A stretch of 64,000 bases of DNA from Enterobacter hormaechei subsp. hoffmannii (GCF_001729745.1 NZ_CP017186.1:1054001-1118000); one strand, 5' to 3'. Positions 14,497 through 23,892 are shown, numbered from the stretch's first letter. Notes: generated by a model not told the origin, from the letters alone. Made by a program: numbers and translations.

Positions 14497-15690
14497 TTAA
14501 GACTTGGTTTGTTCTGACTGGCCAGCGGCCGACGCTTGTTGTTTGTCGTCAGATTTCACTTCCTGAGCTTTGACCTGCGCGCCAGGACGAACTTTTTGCA
14601 AACCAGTAATAATCACGCGATCGCCATCTTTCAGACCTTCTGTTACCAGCCACTTGTCGCCAATCGCCTGCGTTGCAGTGATATTGCGTGTTTCGACTTT
14701 GTTATCGGCACCCACAACCAGCGCGCTCGCATCGCCGCGTGGCGTACGGGTCACACCTTGCTGCGGAACCAGAATGGCGCTTGGGTTAGTCCCTTCTTCA
14801 AGACGGGCGCGTACGAACATACCCGGCAGCAGGGTTTTATCCGGATTCGGGAAAATAGCCCGGATGGTGATAGAGCCGGTGGTCTGATCGACGGTCACAT
14901 CAGAAAATTCCAGTGTGCCTGTCTGTGAGAACTTGATACCGTCGTTGGTAACCAGTTCAACTTTGGCTTTACCGTTTTCCTGTTTCAGTTGTCCGCTGGC
15001 AAGCTCCTGTTTGAGACGCAGGAAATCGTTGCTGGACTGTGTAACGTCAACGTAGATCGGGTCAAGCTGCTGCACGGTGGCCAGCGCGTTGGTTTGACCG
15101 TTCTGCACCAGCGCACCTTCGGTGACGGCTGATTTACCAATGCGACCGCTGATAGGGGAGGTCACTTTGGTGTAGGCGAGGTTAATACGCGCGGTTTCTA
15201 CCGCCGCTTTCGCCGCCACAACGGCTGCATTGGCTTGCTGTGCATCGGCCAGGGCAGAATCGTAATCCTGTTGGCTGATGTACTGCGTGCCGAGCAGTTT
15301 CTTGTAACGATTCAACGTCAGTTGCGAAATTTTGGCTGCCGCTTCTGCTTTCGCCAGATCGCCTTTAGCGCTCTCATAAGACGCCTGATAGGTTGCTGGA
15401 TCAATCTGATAAAGAGACTCACCTGCTTTCACATCACCGCCTTCGGTGAAGTTACGTTTCAGGATGATACCGCTCACCTGCGGACGTACTTCTGCAATGC
15501 GATAGGCGCTGGTGCGGCCCGGTAGTTCTGTTGTCATCTGGAGAGGTTCGGATTTGAGCGTCACGACGCCAACTTCTGGCACCTGCTGAGCTCCTTGTTG
15601 AGCCTCTTTGTCGTCACATCCTGTAAGCGCTAAGCTGCCTGAGAGCATCAGAACGACCGCCAGAGGCGTTAACCCTCTGTTTTTGTTCAT
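14497..15690 (-). CDS. acrA: Efflux membrane-fusion lipoprotein AcrA
   Basis: Periplasmic adaptor that joins AcrB to TolC. The 397 residues begin with a lipoprotein signal, the lipobox being LTGC with the acylated cysteine at about 25. They continue with a beta-barrel/lipoyl half-motif, an alpha-helical hairpin (about 100-170, KGDLAKAEAAAKISQLTLNRYKKLL), the second lipoyl half (TSPISGRIGKS) and a membrane-proximal domain. Start 15690 was chosen because it begins the signal peptide; an upstream start at 15726 would add 12 residues. The AcrR operator lies in the divergent region towards acrR. Confidence 0.97.
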   Translation of the reverse strand: MNKNRGLTPLAVVLMLSGSLALTGCDDKEAQQGAQQVPEVGVVTLKSEPLQMTTELPGRTSAYRIAEVRPQVSGIILKRNFTEGGDVKAGESLYQIDPATYQASYESAKGDLAKAEAAAKISQLTLNRYKKLLGTQYISQQDYDSALADAQQANAAVVAAKAAVETARINLAYTKVTSPISGRIGKSAVTEGALVQNGQTNALATVQQLDPIYVDVTQSSNDFLRLKQELASGQLKQENGKAKVELVTNDGIKFSQTGTLEFSDVTVDQTTGSITIRAIFPNPDKTLLPGMFVRARLEEGTNPSAILVPQQGVTRTPRGDASALVVGADNKVETRNITATQAIGDKWLVTEGLKDGDRVIITGLQKVRPGAQVKAQEVKSDDKQQASAAGQSEQTKS

Positions 15691-15779
15691 ATGTAAACCT
15701 CGAGTGTCCGATTTCAAATTGATCAAGGGTCCTGAGTCTAAAAACCCATTGCTGCGTTTATATTATCGTCATGCTATGG

Positions 15780-15803
15780 TACATACATTCATAAATGTAT
15801 GTA
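15780..15803. promoter_or_regulatory. AcrR operator
   Basis: A 24-bp inverted repeat, TACATACATT on the left and AATGTATGTA on the right, essentially the E. coli AcrR binding site. It lies in the divergent acrA-acrR promoter region, 29 bp before the acrR start. Confidence 0.92.
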
Positions 15804-15831
15804 AATCTGACTCCTGTAAATTCATCAACGT

Positions 15832-16485
15832 ATGGCACGAAAAACCAAACAACAAGCGCTGGAAACCCGACAACACATTCTGGATGTGGCAATGCGTTTG
15901 TTCTCACAGCAGGGTGTTTCGGCAACCTCGCTGGCGCAGATTGCTCAGGCCGCGGGCGTCACGCGGGGAGCGATTTACTGGCATTTTAAAGACAAGTCAG
16001 ATCTGTTTAGTGAAATCTGGGAGCTTTCAGAGTCCAGCATCAGCGATCTTGAGAGTGAGTATCGGGCAAAATTCCCTCACGATCCACTCTCAGTATTAAG
16101 AGAAATATTAGTATATATCCTTGAAGCGACTGTTGTGGAAGAACGCCGACGTCTGATGATGGAAATCATCTTCCATAAATGTGAGTTTGTTGGCGAAATG
16201 GCGGTGGTTCAGCAGGCGCAGCGCGACCTGTGTCTGGAAAGCTACGATCGCATCGAGCAAGTTCTTAAGGAATGTATGCAGGCCGACATGCTTCCCGCTA
16301 CGCTGTTAACGCGCCGGGCGGCGATCCTGATGCGCAGTTATATTTCCGGCCTGATGGAAAACTGGCTTTTCGCCCCGCAGTCGTTCGATCTGAAATCAGA
16401 GGCGCGCAGCTACGTCGCGATTTTCCTGGAGATGTGCCAGCTTTGCCCGACCCTTCGCAGCGAGGGAGCGCCGCTTACTGCCTGA
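15832..16485 (+). CDS. acrR: TetR-family repressor AcrR
   Basis: Local repressor of acrAB and of itself, released by the drugs and dyes that the pump exports. The 217 residues start [24 protein letters not shown] and carry a TetR helix-turn-helix (about 30-55, [25 protein letters not shown]). The C-terminal helical domain forms the ligand pocket and dimer interface. No disruption is visible, so the repressor appears intact. Length is close to E. coli AcrR (215). Confidence 0.96.
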   Translation: MARKTKQQALETRQHILDVAMRLFSQQGVSATSLAQIAQAAGVTRGAIYWHFKDKSDLFSEIWELSESSISDLESEYRAKFPHDPLSVLREILVYILEATVVEERRRLMMEIIFHKCEFVGEMAVVQQAQRDLCLESYDRIEQVLKECMQADMLPATLLTRRAAILMRSYISGLMENWLFAPQSFDLKSEARSYVAIFLEMCQLCPTLRSEGAPLTA

Positions 16486-16537
16486 ATCTTTCCAGGAAAT
16501 GTCTTAGAGGATTACCTTCCCGCTATTCTGCTTTAGC

Positions 16538-16561
16538 CGGGCGTGATATTCTTCACGCCCG
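16538..16561. terminator. Stem-loop between acrR and mscK
   Basis: CGGGCGTG and CACGCCCG form an 8-bp perfect stem with an 8-nt loop, 52 bp after the acrR stop. The following ACTATTTTC is only moderately T-rich, so this is a weak terminator candidate. Confidence 0.55.
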
Positions 16562-16598
16562 ACTATTTTCGGTCATTTCTCAGATCACATTCACGACT

Positions 16599-19500
16599 AT
16601 GCTGCACACCTATCGCTCGACACATTCTGTTCTGGCCGTTTTTTTGATCCTGCTGTTTTTCTTTGCAGCCGCACCGCATTCCTGGGCCCGTGCAGACAAC
16701 GGCAGTGACGTCCCGACGCGTGCCGAGGTTCAGTCGCAACTCGACACCCTGAATAAACAAAAAGATCTCTCCGCCCAGGAAAAGCTCGTTCAGCAGGACC
16801 TGACGGAAACCCTGGATACGCTGGATAAGATCGATCGCATCAAAGCCGAAACGGCCCAGTTGCGGCAGAAGGTCGCTCAGGCGCCGGAGAACATGCGTAA
16901 AGCAACGGAGGCCCTGAACGCGCTTAGCGACGTTGATAACGACGATGAAACCCGAAAAACGCTTGCCACGCTTTCGTTGCGCCAGCTCGAGTCGCGCGTG
17001 GCGCAGCTGCTGGACGATCTGCAAACGGCGCAGTCCGATCTCTCGACCTATAACAGCCAGCTGGTTTCGCTGCAAACCCAGCCTGAGCGCGTGCAGAACG
17101 CCATGTATTCTGCATCGCAACAGCTACAGCAGATACGTAACCGTCTGAATGGCATTACCGTGGGGGAAGGGGCGCTTCGACCGACCCAGCAAACGCTGCT
17201 GAACATCCAGCAGACGCTGCTGAACGCGGAGATTGAACAGCAGCGTAAGAGTCTGGAAGGCAACACGGTGTTGCAGGATGCGCTGCAAAAACAGCGTGAC
17301 TACGTGAACGCGAATATCAACCGGCTCGAGCATCAGCTTCAGCTGTTGCAGGAGGCGGTGAACAGCAAGCGCCTGACGCTGACCGAAAAAACGGCGCAGG
17401 AAGCGGTCTCGCCAGACGAAACGGCGCGTATCCAGGCCAATCCGCTGGTGAAGCAGGAGCTGGAGATTAACCATCAGCTGAGCGAGCGCCTGATTCAGGC
17501 GACTGAAAGCGGCAGCGCGCTGGTGCAGCAGAATATTAAAGTCAAAAACTGGCTGGATCGCGCTTTGCAGGCTGAGCGCAATGTCAAAGAGCAGATTGCC
17601 GTCCTGAAGGGAAGCCTGCTGCTGTCGCGCATTCTTTACCAGCAGCAGCAGACGCTGCCGTCCGCCGACGAGCTGGAAGACATGACCAACCGCATTGCGG
17701 ATTTGCGTCTTGAACAGTTTGACGTTAACCAGCAGCGCGATGCCCTGTTCCAGAGCGATACGTTTGTTGCCAAAGTGGAAGAAGGCCATTCAAGTGAAGT
17801 AAACGGTGAAGTTCACGACGCGCTGTTGCAGGTTGTGGATATGCGCCGCGAACTGCTCGATCAGCTTAATAAGCAGTTGGGCAACCAGCTGATGATGGCG
17901 ATTAACCTGCAAATCAACCAGCAGCAGCTGGTGAGCGTGTCTAAAAGCCTCCAGGAGATCCTGACCCAGCAGATTTTCTGGGTGAACAGCAACAAACCCA
18001 TGGACTGGGACTGGTTTAAATCTTTCCCTGAAACGCTGAAATCCCAGATCAAAAGCATGAAAATTACCGTGAACTGGGAGAAAGCCTGGCCTGCGGTGAT
18101 GATTGCCTTCCTTGCGGGTCTGCCTTTGCTGCTCATCGCCGGAGTAATACGCTGGCGTTTGAAATGGCTGAAGCAGTACCAGGCGAAGCTGGCCTCGGAA
18201 GTGGGGCAACTGCGTAACGACAGCCAGTTGCACACCCCGAAAGCGATCCTGATCGATCTGATCCGTGCTCTGCCGGTCTGCCTGCTGATCCTCGCCGTCG
18301 GCCTGATCCTGTTGACCATGCAGCTCAATATCAGCGACCTGCTGTGGGCGTTCAGCAAAAAGCTGGCGCTGTTCTGGCTGGTGTTTGGCCTGTGCTGGAA
18401 AGTGCTGGAAAAAGATGGCGTCGCGGTCCGACACTTCAACATGCCGGAGAAACTCACCAGCCACTGGCGTCGCCAGATTGTACGTATCAGCCTCGCGCTG
18501 TTGCCGCTGCACTTCTGGTCCGTTGTGGCCGAGCTTTCGCCGCTGCATCTGATGGATGACGTGCTGGGACAGCTGGTAATTATGCTGAACCTGCTGCTGA
18601 TAGCCGTCCTGATGTGGCCGATGTGCCGCGACAGCTGGCGTGATAAAGAGTCCCACAATCTTCGTCTGGTTACCGTAACGGTGCTGGCGATCATTCCGCT
18701 GGCGCTGATGGTGCTGACGGCAACGGGTTACTTCTATACCACGCTTCGTCTGTCAGGCCGATGGATTGAAACCGTGTATCTGGTGATCCTGTGGAACCTG
18801 TTGTTCCAGACCGTGCTGCGCGGTTTGAGCGTGGCGGCGCGCCGCATTGCGTATCGTCGTGCTGTTGCCCGTCGACAGCATCAGGTTAAAGAGGGGGCTG
18901 AAGGGGCTGAGCCGCAGGAAGAGCCGACCATTGCCCTGGAGCAGGTCAACCAGCAAACGATGCGTATTACCATGCTGGTGATGATTGCGCTGTTTGCGGT
19001 GATGTTCTGGGCCATCTGGTCTGATTTAATTACCGTCTTCGCCTACCTCGACAGTATCACCCTCTGGCAATACAACGGTACCGAAGCGGGCGCTGCGGTA
19101 ATGAAAAGCGTCACCATGGGCAGCCTGCTCTTTGCGCTGGTGTCGTCGGTGGTGGCCTGGGCGTTGATCCGCAACCTGCCTGGTCTGCTGGAAGTGCTGG
19201 TGCTCTCAAGGCTGAACCTGCGTCAGGGGGCGTCGTATGCCATTACCACCATCCTGAACTACGTCATTATTATTGTCGGGGCGATGACGGTATTCGGCTC
19301 GCTGGGCGTCTCGTGGGATAAACTCCAGTGGCTGGCGGCGGCGCTGTCGGTAGGTCTGGGCTTCGGCTTGCAGGAGATCTTCGGTAACTTTGTTTCTGGC
19401 CTGATAATCCTGTTCGAACGTCCGGTGCGTATCGGCGATACCGTCACCATCGGCACCTTCTCCGGGACCGTCAGCAAGATCCGTATTCGTGCGACCACCA

Positions 19501-19976
19501 TCACTGACTTCGATCGTAAAGAGGTGATCATCCCGAACAAAGCCTTCGTGACCGAGCGACTGATCAACTGGTCGCTTTCGGATACTACGACGCGCGTGGT
19601 GGTCCGACTCGGGGTGGCCTATGGTTCAGATCTGGATAAAGTGAAAGAGGTCCTGCTGGAAGCCGCGAAATCACATCCTAAAGTGATGCACGATCCTGCG
19701 CCTGACGTGTTCTTCACCACCTTCGGGCCAAGCACGCTGGATCATGAGCTGCGCCTGTACGTACGCGAACTACGCGATCGCAGCTACACCGTCGATGAGC
19801 TGAACCGCACCATTGACCGTCTGTGCCGTGAAAACAACATTAATATCGCCTTCAACCAGCTTGAGGTTCACCTGCGTAACGAGAAAGGTGACGAACATAC
19901 GGAAGTGAAGCGTGAGATTAAGGGGGACGAAAACTCCGCCCCTCACCCTGCCCTCTCCCCAGAGGGGAGAGGGTAA
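16599..19976 (+). CDS. mscK: Potassium-dependent mechanosensitive channel MscK (KefA)
   Basis: Large inner-membrane mechanosensitive channel of the MscS family that releases solutes on hypo-osmotic shock. The 1125 residues have a signal peptide ending AAAPHSWA, a long periplasmic coiled-coil region (about 40-460), many membrane helices and the MscS pore and vestibule at the C-terminus (AALSVGLGFGLQEIFGNFVSGLIILFERPVRIGD). Start 16599 begins the signal peptide; longer in-frame starts overlap acrR. The last 11 or so residues (SAPHPALSPEG and onwards) are encoded by a palindromic repeat element, not by family sequence, replacing the usual E. coli-like end. Confidence 0.95.
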   Translation: MLHTYRSTHSVLAVFLILLFFFAAAPHSWARADNGSDVPTRAEVQSQLDTLNKQKDLSAQEKLVQQDLTETLDTLDKIDRIKAETAQLRQKVAQAPENMRKATEALNALSDVDNDDETRKTLATLSLRQLESRVAQLLDDLQTAQSDLSTYNSQLVSLQTQPERVQNAMYSASQQLQQIRNRLNGITVGEGALRPTQQTLLNIQQTLLNAEIEQQRKSLEGNTVLQDALQKQRDYVNANINRLEHQLQLLQEAVNSKRLTLTEKTAQEAVSPDETARIQANPLVKQELEINHQLSERLIQATESGSALVQQNIKVKNWLDRALQAERNVKEQIAVLKGSLLLSRILYQQQQTLPSADELEDMTNRIADLRLEQFDVNQQRDALFQSDTFVAKVEEGHSSEVNGEVHDALLQVVDMRRELLDQLNKQLGNQLMMAINLQINQQQLVSVSKSLQEILTQQIFWVNSNKPMDWDWFKSFPETLKSQIKSMKITVNWEKAWPAVMIAFLAGLPLLLIAGVIRWRLKWLKQYQAKLASEVGQLRNDSQLHTPKAILIDLIRALPVCLLILAVGLILLTMQLNISDLLWAFSKKLALFWLVFGLCWKVLEKDGVAVRHFNMPEKLTSHWRRQIVRISLALLPLHFWSVVAELSPLHLMDDVLGQLVIMLNLLLIAVLMWPMCRDSWRDKESHNLRLVTVTVLAIIPLALMVLTATGYFYTTLRLSGRWIETVYLVILWNLLFQTVLRGLSVAARRIAYRRAVARRQHQVKEGAEGAEPQEEPTIALEQVNQQTMRITMLVMIALFAVMFWAIWSDLITVFAYLDSITLWQYNGTEAGAAVMKSVTMGSLLFALVSSVVAWALIRNLPGLLEVLVLSRLNLRQGASYAITTILNYVIIIVGAMTVFGSLGVSWDKLQWLAAALSVGLGFGLQEIFGNFVSGLIILFERPVRIGDTVTIGTFSGTVSKIRIRATTITDFDRKEVIIPNKAFVTERLINWSLSDTTTRVVVRLGVAYGSDLDKVKEVLLEAAKSHPKVMHDPAPDVFFTTFGPSTLDHELRLYVRELRDRSYTVDELNRTIDRLCRENNINIAFNQLEVHLRNEKGDEHTEVKREIKGDENSAPHPALSPEGRG

Positions 19977-20058
19977 AAAGCGAATCAGTGCAGATCTTTC
20001 AAACCGCACCTAACGGTCCCCTCTCCCTCCAGGGAGAGGGCTAGGGTGAGGGTGAGGG
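19939..20058. repeat. Palindromic repeat pair, family A, copy 1
   Basis: Two inverted units, 19939-19973 (CCCTCACCCTG then CCTCTCCCC/GGGGAGAGG) and 20018-20058 (the reverse, ending AGGGTGAGGG), are separated by 44 bp. The same element recurs at 26880-26962, 30204-30285 and, as a single unit, 50701-50733. Here both flanking genes end inside it: mscK stops in the left unit and rsmS in the right. Confidence 0.85.
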
Positions 20059-20204
20059 CAACCGGCCTTCACCTTTCCCTCAAAATCCCGCCGCACAATC
20101 TCCAGCGCTTTCAGCACCGTCTCCGCCGGGATCTCGTGATTCTCCAGCAGCATAATTAAATCGACGGCCAGCTTGACCTCGTCGGGGGCATTTTCCAGTG
20201 ACAT
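20010..20204 (-). CDS. rsmS: RsmS (YbaM) with a repeat-encoded tail
   Basis: Small protein matching E. coli RsmS/YbaM, which has been linked to control of secreted enzymes in related plant pathogens. The N-terminal 46 residues ([21 protein letters not shown] through VRRDFEGKV) align well. The last 18 residues (about [18 protein letters not shown]) are translated from the right unit of the palindromic repeat and have no counterpart in the 53-residue E. coli protein. The total is 64 residues. The gene is just downstream of priC on the same strand and probably cotranscribed with it. Confidence 0.85.
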   Translation of the reverse strand: MSLENAPDEVKLAVDLIMLLENHEIPAETVLKALEIVRRDFEGKVKAGCPHPHPSPLPGGRGDR

Positions 20205-20216
20205 TAGTGGCTCCTG

Positions 20217-20744
20217 TTAACGGGTCAGGCGTTCAATGACGCGTTCAATCTCATCCAGCGCCTGACGGCAGCGGACGATGCGGCCTTCCAGCGCGCTGAT
20301 TTCACGCATTAATAACTGCTGCTCTTGCAGCGTTTCGCTGGTGGTCAGGCGGGCTTCGCGCTCACACTTCATCTCAAACAGACGCCGCTCAAACTCCTGG
20401 TTCTCCAGCCGCTTGCGCTGCCATTTTCCGAGCCCAGGCGAGGCGCTGTCCCACGCCCGTAGCGGCCAGGCGGCGATTTCGCGGTGCAGGGCGGTGATCT
20501 GCTCGGTAAGATGCTCCGCAAGCCACACCACCTGTTCCTGCTGTTCACTCTCAACCGCGTGGCGAAGCTCGTCGAGGTTGGTCTGCATCTCAGCAAGGTA
20601 ATCCTGAATGACGGTACTGCGGGTGCGGAAGAGCTGCCGATCAAAGCGCGGTTTCAGCGTAGCATGTCCCATCAGCGGTGTGGCCTGCGCCCGCAGCGCG
20701 ATCAGCTGATTTTGCAGCCTCTCAAGAAGCAGTGCTGTTTTCAA
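20217..20744 (-). CDS. priC: Primosomal replication protein N'' (PriC)
   Basis: A 175-residue helical protein that loads DnaB helicase at stalled forks with the PriC-dependent restart pathway, binding SSB and DNA. It starts MKTALLLERLQNQLIALRAQATPL and is arginine-rich (FDRQLFRTRS, WQRKRLENQEFERRLFEMKCEREARL), as in E. coli PriC, with equal length. It ends 12 bp before rsmS and is divergent from ybaN. Confidence 0.93.
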   Translation of the reverse strand: MKTALLLERLQNQLIALRAQATPLMGHATLKPRFDRQLFRTRSTVIQDYLAEMQTNLDELRHAVESEQQEQVVWLAEHLTEQITALHREIAAWPLRAWDSASPGLGKWQRKRLENQEFERRLFEMKCEREARLTTSETLQEQQLLMREISALEGRIVRCRQALDEIERVIERLTR

Positions 20745-20794
20745 TGCGCTCTCCAGTGGTAAAGTAGCCGTTCAGTTTGATAACGACTCGCATT

Positions 20795-21172
20795 ATGCAG
20801 CGTACTATTTTAATCATCATTGGCTGGCTCGCGGTAGTGCTGGGTACGCTAGGCATCGTATTGCCCTTGCTGCCGACCACCCCGTTCATCCTGTTGGCCG
20901 CCTGGTGCTTCGCCCGCTCGTCGCCGCGTTTTCACCACTGGCTCCTGTACCGTTCGTGGTTTGGCGGCTACCTGCGGCACTGGCAAAAACACCGGGCCAT
21001 GCCGCCCGGGGCCAAGCCGCGCGCCATTGCCTTCATCCTGATCACCTTCGCCGTCTCGTTATGGCTGGTGAAAATGATGTGGGTGCGCATTCTGCTGCTG
21101 GCGATCCTGGTCTGCCTGCTGATCTTCATGTGGCGGATCCCCGTGGTTGATGAAAAGCAACAAAAGCACTGA
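20795..21172 (+). CDS. ybaN: Inner-membrane protein YbaN, DUF454
   Basis: A 125-residue membrane protein with N-terminal helices (TILIIIGWLAVVLGTLGIVLPLLP), the conserved TTPFILLAAWCFARSSPRFH motif, and a C-terminal membrane hairpin (AFILITFAVSLWLVKMMWVRILLLAILVCLLIFM). The function is unknown. Start 20795 gives the same N-terminus and length as E. coli YbaN; an in-frame ATG at 20777 would add six residues. It is divergent from priC and upstream of apt. Confidence 0.92.
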   Translation: MQRTILIIIGWLAVVLGTLGIVLPLLPTTPFILLAAWCFARSSPRFHHWLLYRSWFGGYLRHWQKHRAMPPGAKPRAIAFILITFAVSLWLVKMMWVRILLLAILVCLLIFMWRIPVVDEKQQKH

Positions 21173-21323
21173 AGCCTCATCATGGCGGTTGCAATTATGG
21201 CGCACAGCCAGTAAATTCGACCGTTTTCGAGCACAGGTGCGCCTGGTCAAAGGTTAAACAACTGTTACTTTGACCGACTCGTCGCGCGCCGTGAGTAACA
21301 CTGTTTCATTTAGGCACAAACCG

Positions 21324-21875
21324 ATGACCGCAACTGCACAGCAGCTTGAATATCTGAAAAATAGCATCAAAAGTATCCAGGATTATCCAAAGCCTGGCAT
21401 TCTTTTCCGTGATGTCACCAGCTTGCTGGAAGACCCGAAAGCGTACGCCCTCAGCATTGAACTGCTGGTTGAGCGTTATAAAAACGCCGGGATCACCAAA
21501 GTAGTAGGTACCGAAGCCCGTGGCTTCCTGTTCGGCGCACCGGTTGCGCTGGCGATGGGCGTGGGTTTTGTGCCGGTGCGTAAGCCGCGCAAACTGCCGC
21601 GTGAAACCATTGCTGAGAGCTATGAGCTGGAATACGGCACCGATCAGCTGGAAATTCACGTTGATGCCATCAAGCCAGGCGACAAAGTGCTGGTGGTGGA
21701 CGATCTGCTGGCAACCGGCGGCACCATCGAAGCGACCGTGAAGCTGATCCGTCGTCTGGGCGGGGAAGTGACCGACGCGGCATTCATCATCAACCTGTTC
21801 GATCTCGGCGGCGAGCAGCGCCTGGAAAAACAGGGTATTACCAGCTACAGCCTGGTGCCTTTCCCGGGACATTAA
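21324..21875 (+). CDS. apt: Adenine phosphoribosyltransferase
   Basis: Converts adenine and PRPP to AMP in purine salvage, in the cytoplasm. The 183 residues carry the PRPP-binding motif [16 protein letters not shown] (about 124-139) and the [10 protein letters not shown] segment near the N-terminus. Length is identical to E. coli Apt. Start 21324 was chosen because the family begins [18 protein letters not shown]; an upstream start at 21270 would add 18 unrelated residues. Confidence 0.97.
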   Translation: MTATAQQLEYLKNSIKSIQDYPKPGILFRDVTSLLEDPKAYALSIELLVERYKNAGITKVVGTEARGFLFGAPVALAMGVGFVPVRKPRKLPRETIAESYELEYGTDQLEIHVDAIKPGDKVLVVDDLLATGGTIEATVKLIRRLGGEVTDAAFIINLFDLGGEQRLEKQGITSYSLVPFPGH

Positions 21876-21884
21876 TCCCGTATC

Positions 21885-21915
21885 TCACAACCTCGCTCAA
21901 TGGGTGAGGTTGTGA
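21885..21915. terminator. Stem-loop between apt and dnaX
   Basis: TCACAACCTC and GAGGTTGTGA form a perfect 10-bp stem with an 11-nt loop, starting 10 bp after the apt stop. No T run follows, so it may pause or attenuate rather than end transcription. Confidence 0.55.
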
Positions 21916-21963
21916 TAGCATTCCCCTCCATTAATTCACCTTCCAGCGTTGCAGAGCCTGCCC

Positions 21964-23892
21964 ATGAGTTATCAGGTGTTAGCCCGTAAATGGCGACCAC
22001 AAACCTTTGCTGACGTTGTCGGTCAGGAACATGTGCTGACGGCCCTGGCGAACGGCTTGTCGCTAGGTCGCATCCATCACGCCTATCTTTTCTCCGGCAC
22101 CCGCGGCGTCGGTAAAACCTCTATTGCCCGCCTGCTGGCAAAAGGTCTGAACTGCGAAACCGGGATCACCGCCACCCCGTGCGGCGTATGTGACAACTGC
22201 CGCGAGATCGAGCAGGGGCGTTTTGTCGATCTGATCGAGATCGACGCCGCCACGCGCACCAAGGTGGAAGACACCCGCGATCTGCTCGACAATGTGCAGT
22301 ACGCCCCGGCGCGCGGCCGCTTCAAGGTCTATCTGATCGATGAAGTACACATGCTGTCGCGCCACAGCTTCAACGCCCTGCTGAAAACGCTGGAAGAGCC
22401 GCCTGCGCATGTAAAATTCCTGCTGGCGACCACCGATCCGCAAAAGCTGCCGGTCACGATCCTGTCGCGCTGCCTGCAATTCCATCTGAAGGCGCTGGAC
22501 GTTGAGCAGATCCGCGCACAGCTTGAACACATTCTTGATGAAGAGAAGATCGTTCACGAGCCGCGCGCCCTGCAGTTGCTGGCCCGCGCGGCGGACGGCA
22601 GCCTGCGTGATGCGCTGAGCCTGACTGACCAGGCAATTGCCAGCGGTGACGGTAAGCTTTCCACTGACGCGGTCAGCACCATGCTCGGCACGCTGGATGA
22701 CGATCAGGCGCTGTCGCTTATCGAAGCGATGATTGCCGCCAACGGTGAGCGGGTAATGACCCTCGTCAACGATGCCGCCGCCCGTGGCATTGAATGGGAA
22801 GCGCTGCTGGTCGAGATGCTCAGCCTGCTGCATCGCGTGGCGATGCTGCAATTGTCTCCGTCGGCCATTGGCGCGGACATGGCGACCATTGAACAGCGGA
22901 TGCGTGAACTTGCGCGCACCGTGCCGCCGGCTGATGTTCAGCTTTATTATCAGACGCTGCTGATTGGCCGCAAAGAGCTGCCGTTTGCACCGGATCGCCG
23001 GATGGGCGTTGAAATGACGCTGCTGCGCGCGCTGGCCTTCCATCCGCGCAAGCCATTGCCGGAGCCGGAAACGCCCCGGCAGTCCTTTGCGCCGGTTGCG
23101 CCGACCGCGGTAATGTCACCGCAGCAGGTGCCACCGCAACCGGCATCGCCGCCGCCGCAGAACGTGCCGCTGTCGGATGCCACCAGTTCGGTGCTTGCCG
23201 CACGAAGCCAGTTGCAACGTGCGCAGGGAGCAACCAAACCAAAAAAGAGTGAACCGGCAGCGCCTGCAAGAGCGCGGCCGGTGAACAACGCCGCGCTTGA
23301 ACGACTGGCCTCGGTAACGGAGCGCGTGCAGTCGCGTCCGGCACCGTCCGCGCTCGAGCAAAAAGCCCCGGCGAAAGAAGAGGCATACCGCTGGAAGGCG
23401 ACTACCGTTGTTGAAACGGTCAAGGAAGTGGTCGCCACGCCAAAAGCGCTGAAAAAGGCGCTTGAGCATGAAAAAACGCCGGAGCTGTCCGCGAAGCTCG
23501 CGGAAGAGTCCATCGAGCGCGACGCCTGGGCCGCTGAGGTCAGCAAACTTCAGCTGCCGAAGCTGGTGGAGCAGGTCGCGCTGAATGCCTGGAAAGAGCA
23601 GGAAGGCAATCAGGTGCGTCTGCACCTGCGCCCTGGCCAGCGGCACCTCAACTCCCCAGGCGCGCAAAAGGCGCTGGCCGAGGCGCTTACCGCATTACAG
23701 GGTGTGCCGGTTGAATTGACTATCATTGAAGATGATAATCCGGCGGTGAAAACGCCGCTCGAGTGGCGACAGGCGATTTATGAAGAGAAGCTCGCGCAGG
23801 CGCGCGAGTCGATTATCGCGGATAACAACATCCAGACCCTGCGCCGGTTCTTCGACGCCGATCTGGATGAAGAGAGTATTCGCCCCCTTTGA
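21964..23892 (+). CDS. dnaX: DNA polymerase III tau/gamma subunit
   Basis: Clamp-loader ATPase (gamma) and replisome organiser (tau). The 642-residue tau has a AAA+ domain with Walker A GTRGVGKTS (about 43-51), four zinc cysteines in the CGVCDNC region, DEVH, and the SRC motif (LSRCLQF). A proline-rich linker (about 365-400) is followed by domain IV (DnaB contact) and domain V (alpha contact). A programmed -1 frameshift signal at 23241-23247 should also produce the shorter gamma of 429 residues. Start 21964 gives the family start MSYQVLARKWRPQTF. Confidence 0.97.
   Translation: MSYQVLARKWRPQTFADVVGQEHVLTALANGLSLGRIHHAYLFSGTRGVGKTSIARLLAKGLNCETGITATPCGVCDNCREIEQGRFVDLIEIDAATRTKVEDTRDLLDNVQYAPARGRFKVYLIDEVHMLSRHSFNALLKTLEEPPAHVKFLLATTDPQKLPVTILSRCLQFHLKALDVEQIRAQLEHILDEEKIVHEPRALQLLARAADGSLRDALSLTDQAIASGDGKLSTDAVSTMLGTLDDDQALSLIEAMIAANGERVMTLVNDAAARGIEWEALLVEMLSLLHRVAMLQLSPSAIGADMATIEQRMRELARTVPPADVQLYYQTLLIGRKELPFAPDRRMGVEMTLLRALAFHPRKPLPEPETPRQSFAPVAPTAVMSPQQVPPQPASPPPQNVPLSDATSSVLAARSQLQRAQGATKPKKSEPAAPARARPVNNAALERLASVTERVQSRPAPSALEQKAPAKEEAYRWKATTVVETVKEVVATPKALKKALEHEKTPELSAKLAEESIERDAWAAEVSKLQLPKLVEQVALNAWKEQEGNQVRLHLRPGQRHLNSPGAQKALAEALTALQGVPVELTIIEDDNPAVKTPLEWRQAIYEEKLAQARESIIADNNIQTLRRFFDADLDEESIRPL
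23225..23280 (+). promoter_or_regulatory. dnaX: Programmed -1 frameshift signal for gamma
   Basis: The heptamer AAAAAAG at 23241-23247 is in the required phase (codons 427-428 are AAA AAG). An AGGGAG Shine-Dalgarno-like stimulator lies about 10 nt upstream, and a GC-rich stem (CCGGC...GGCCGG) downstream. After the slip the next codons are GAG and the TGA at 23250-23252, so gamma is 429 residues. All three parts match the E. coli signal. Confidence 0.93.

Noticed and set aside
16272-16598. Upstream extension of the mscK frame through the end of acrR
   Set aside because: It would hide the signal peptide inside a longer N-terminus and overlaps acrR in another frame; the ATG at 16599 begins a normal signal peptide.
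20819-20905. A frameshift in ybaN or apt suspected from alternative overlapping starts
   Set aside because: Both genes have the same length and N-termini as the E. coli orthologues once the internal start is chosen.
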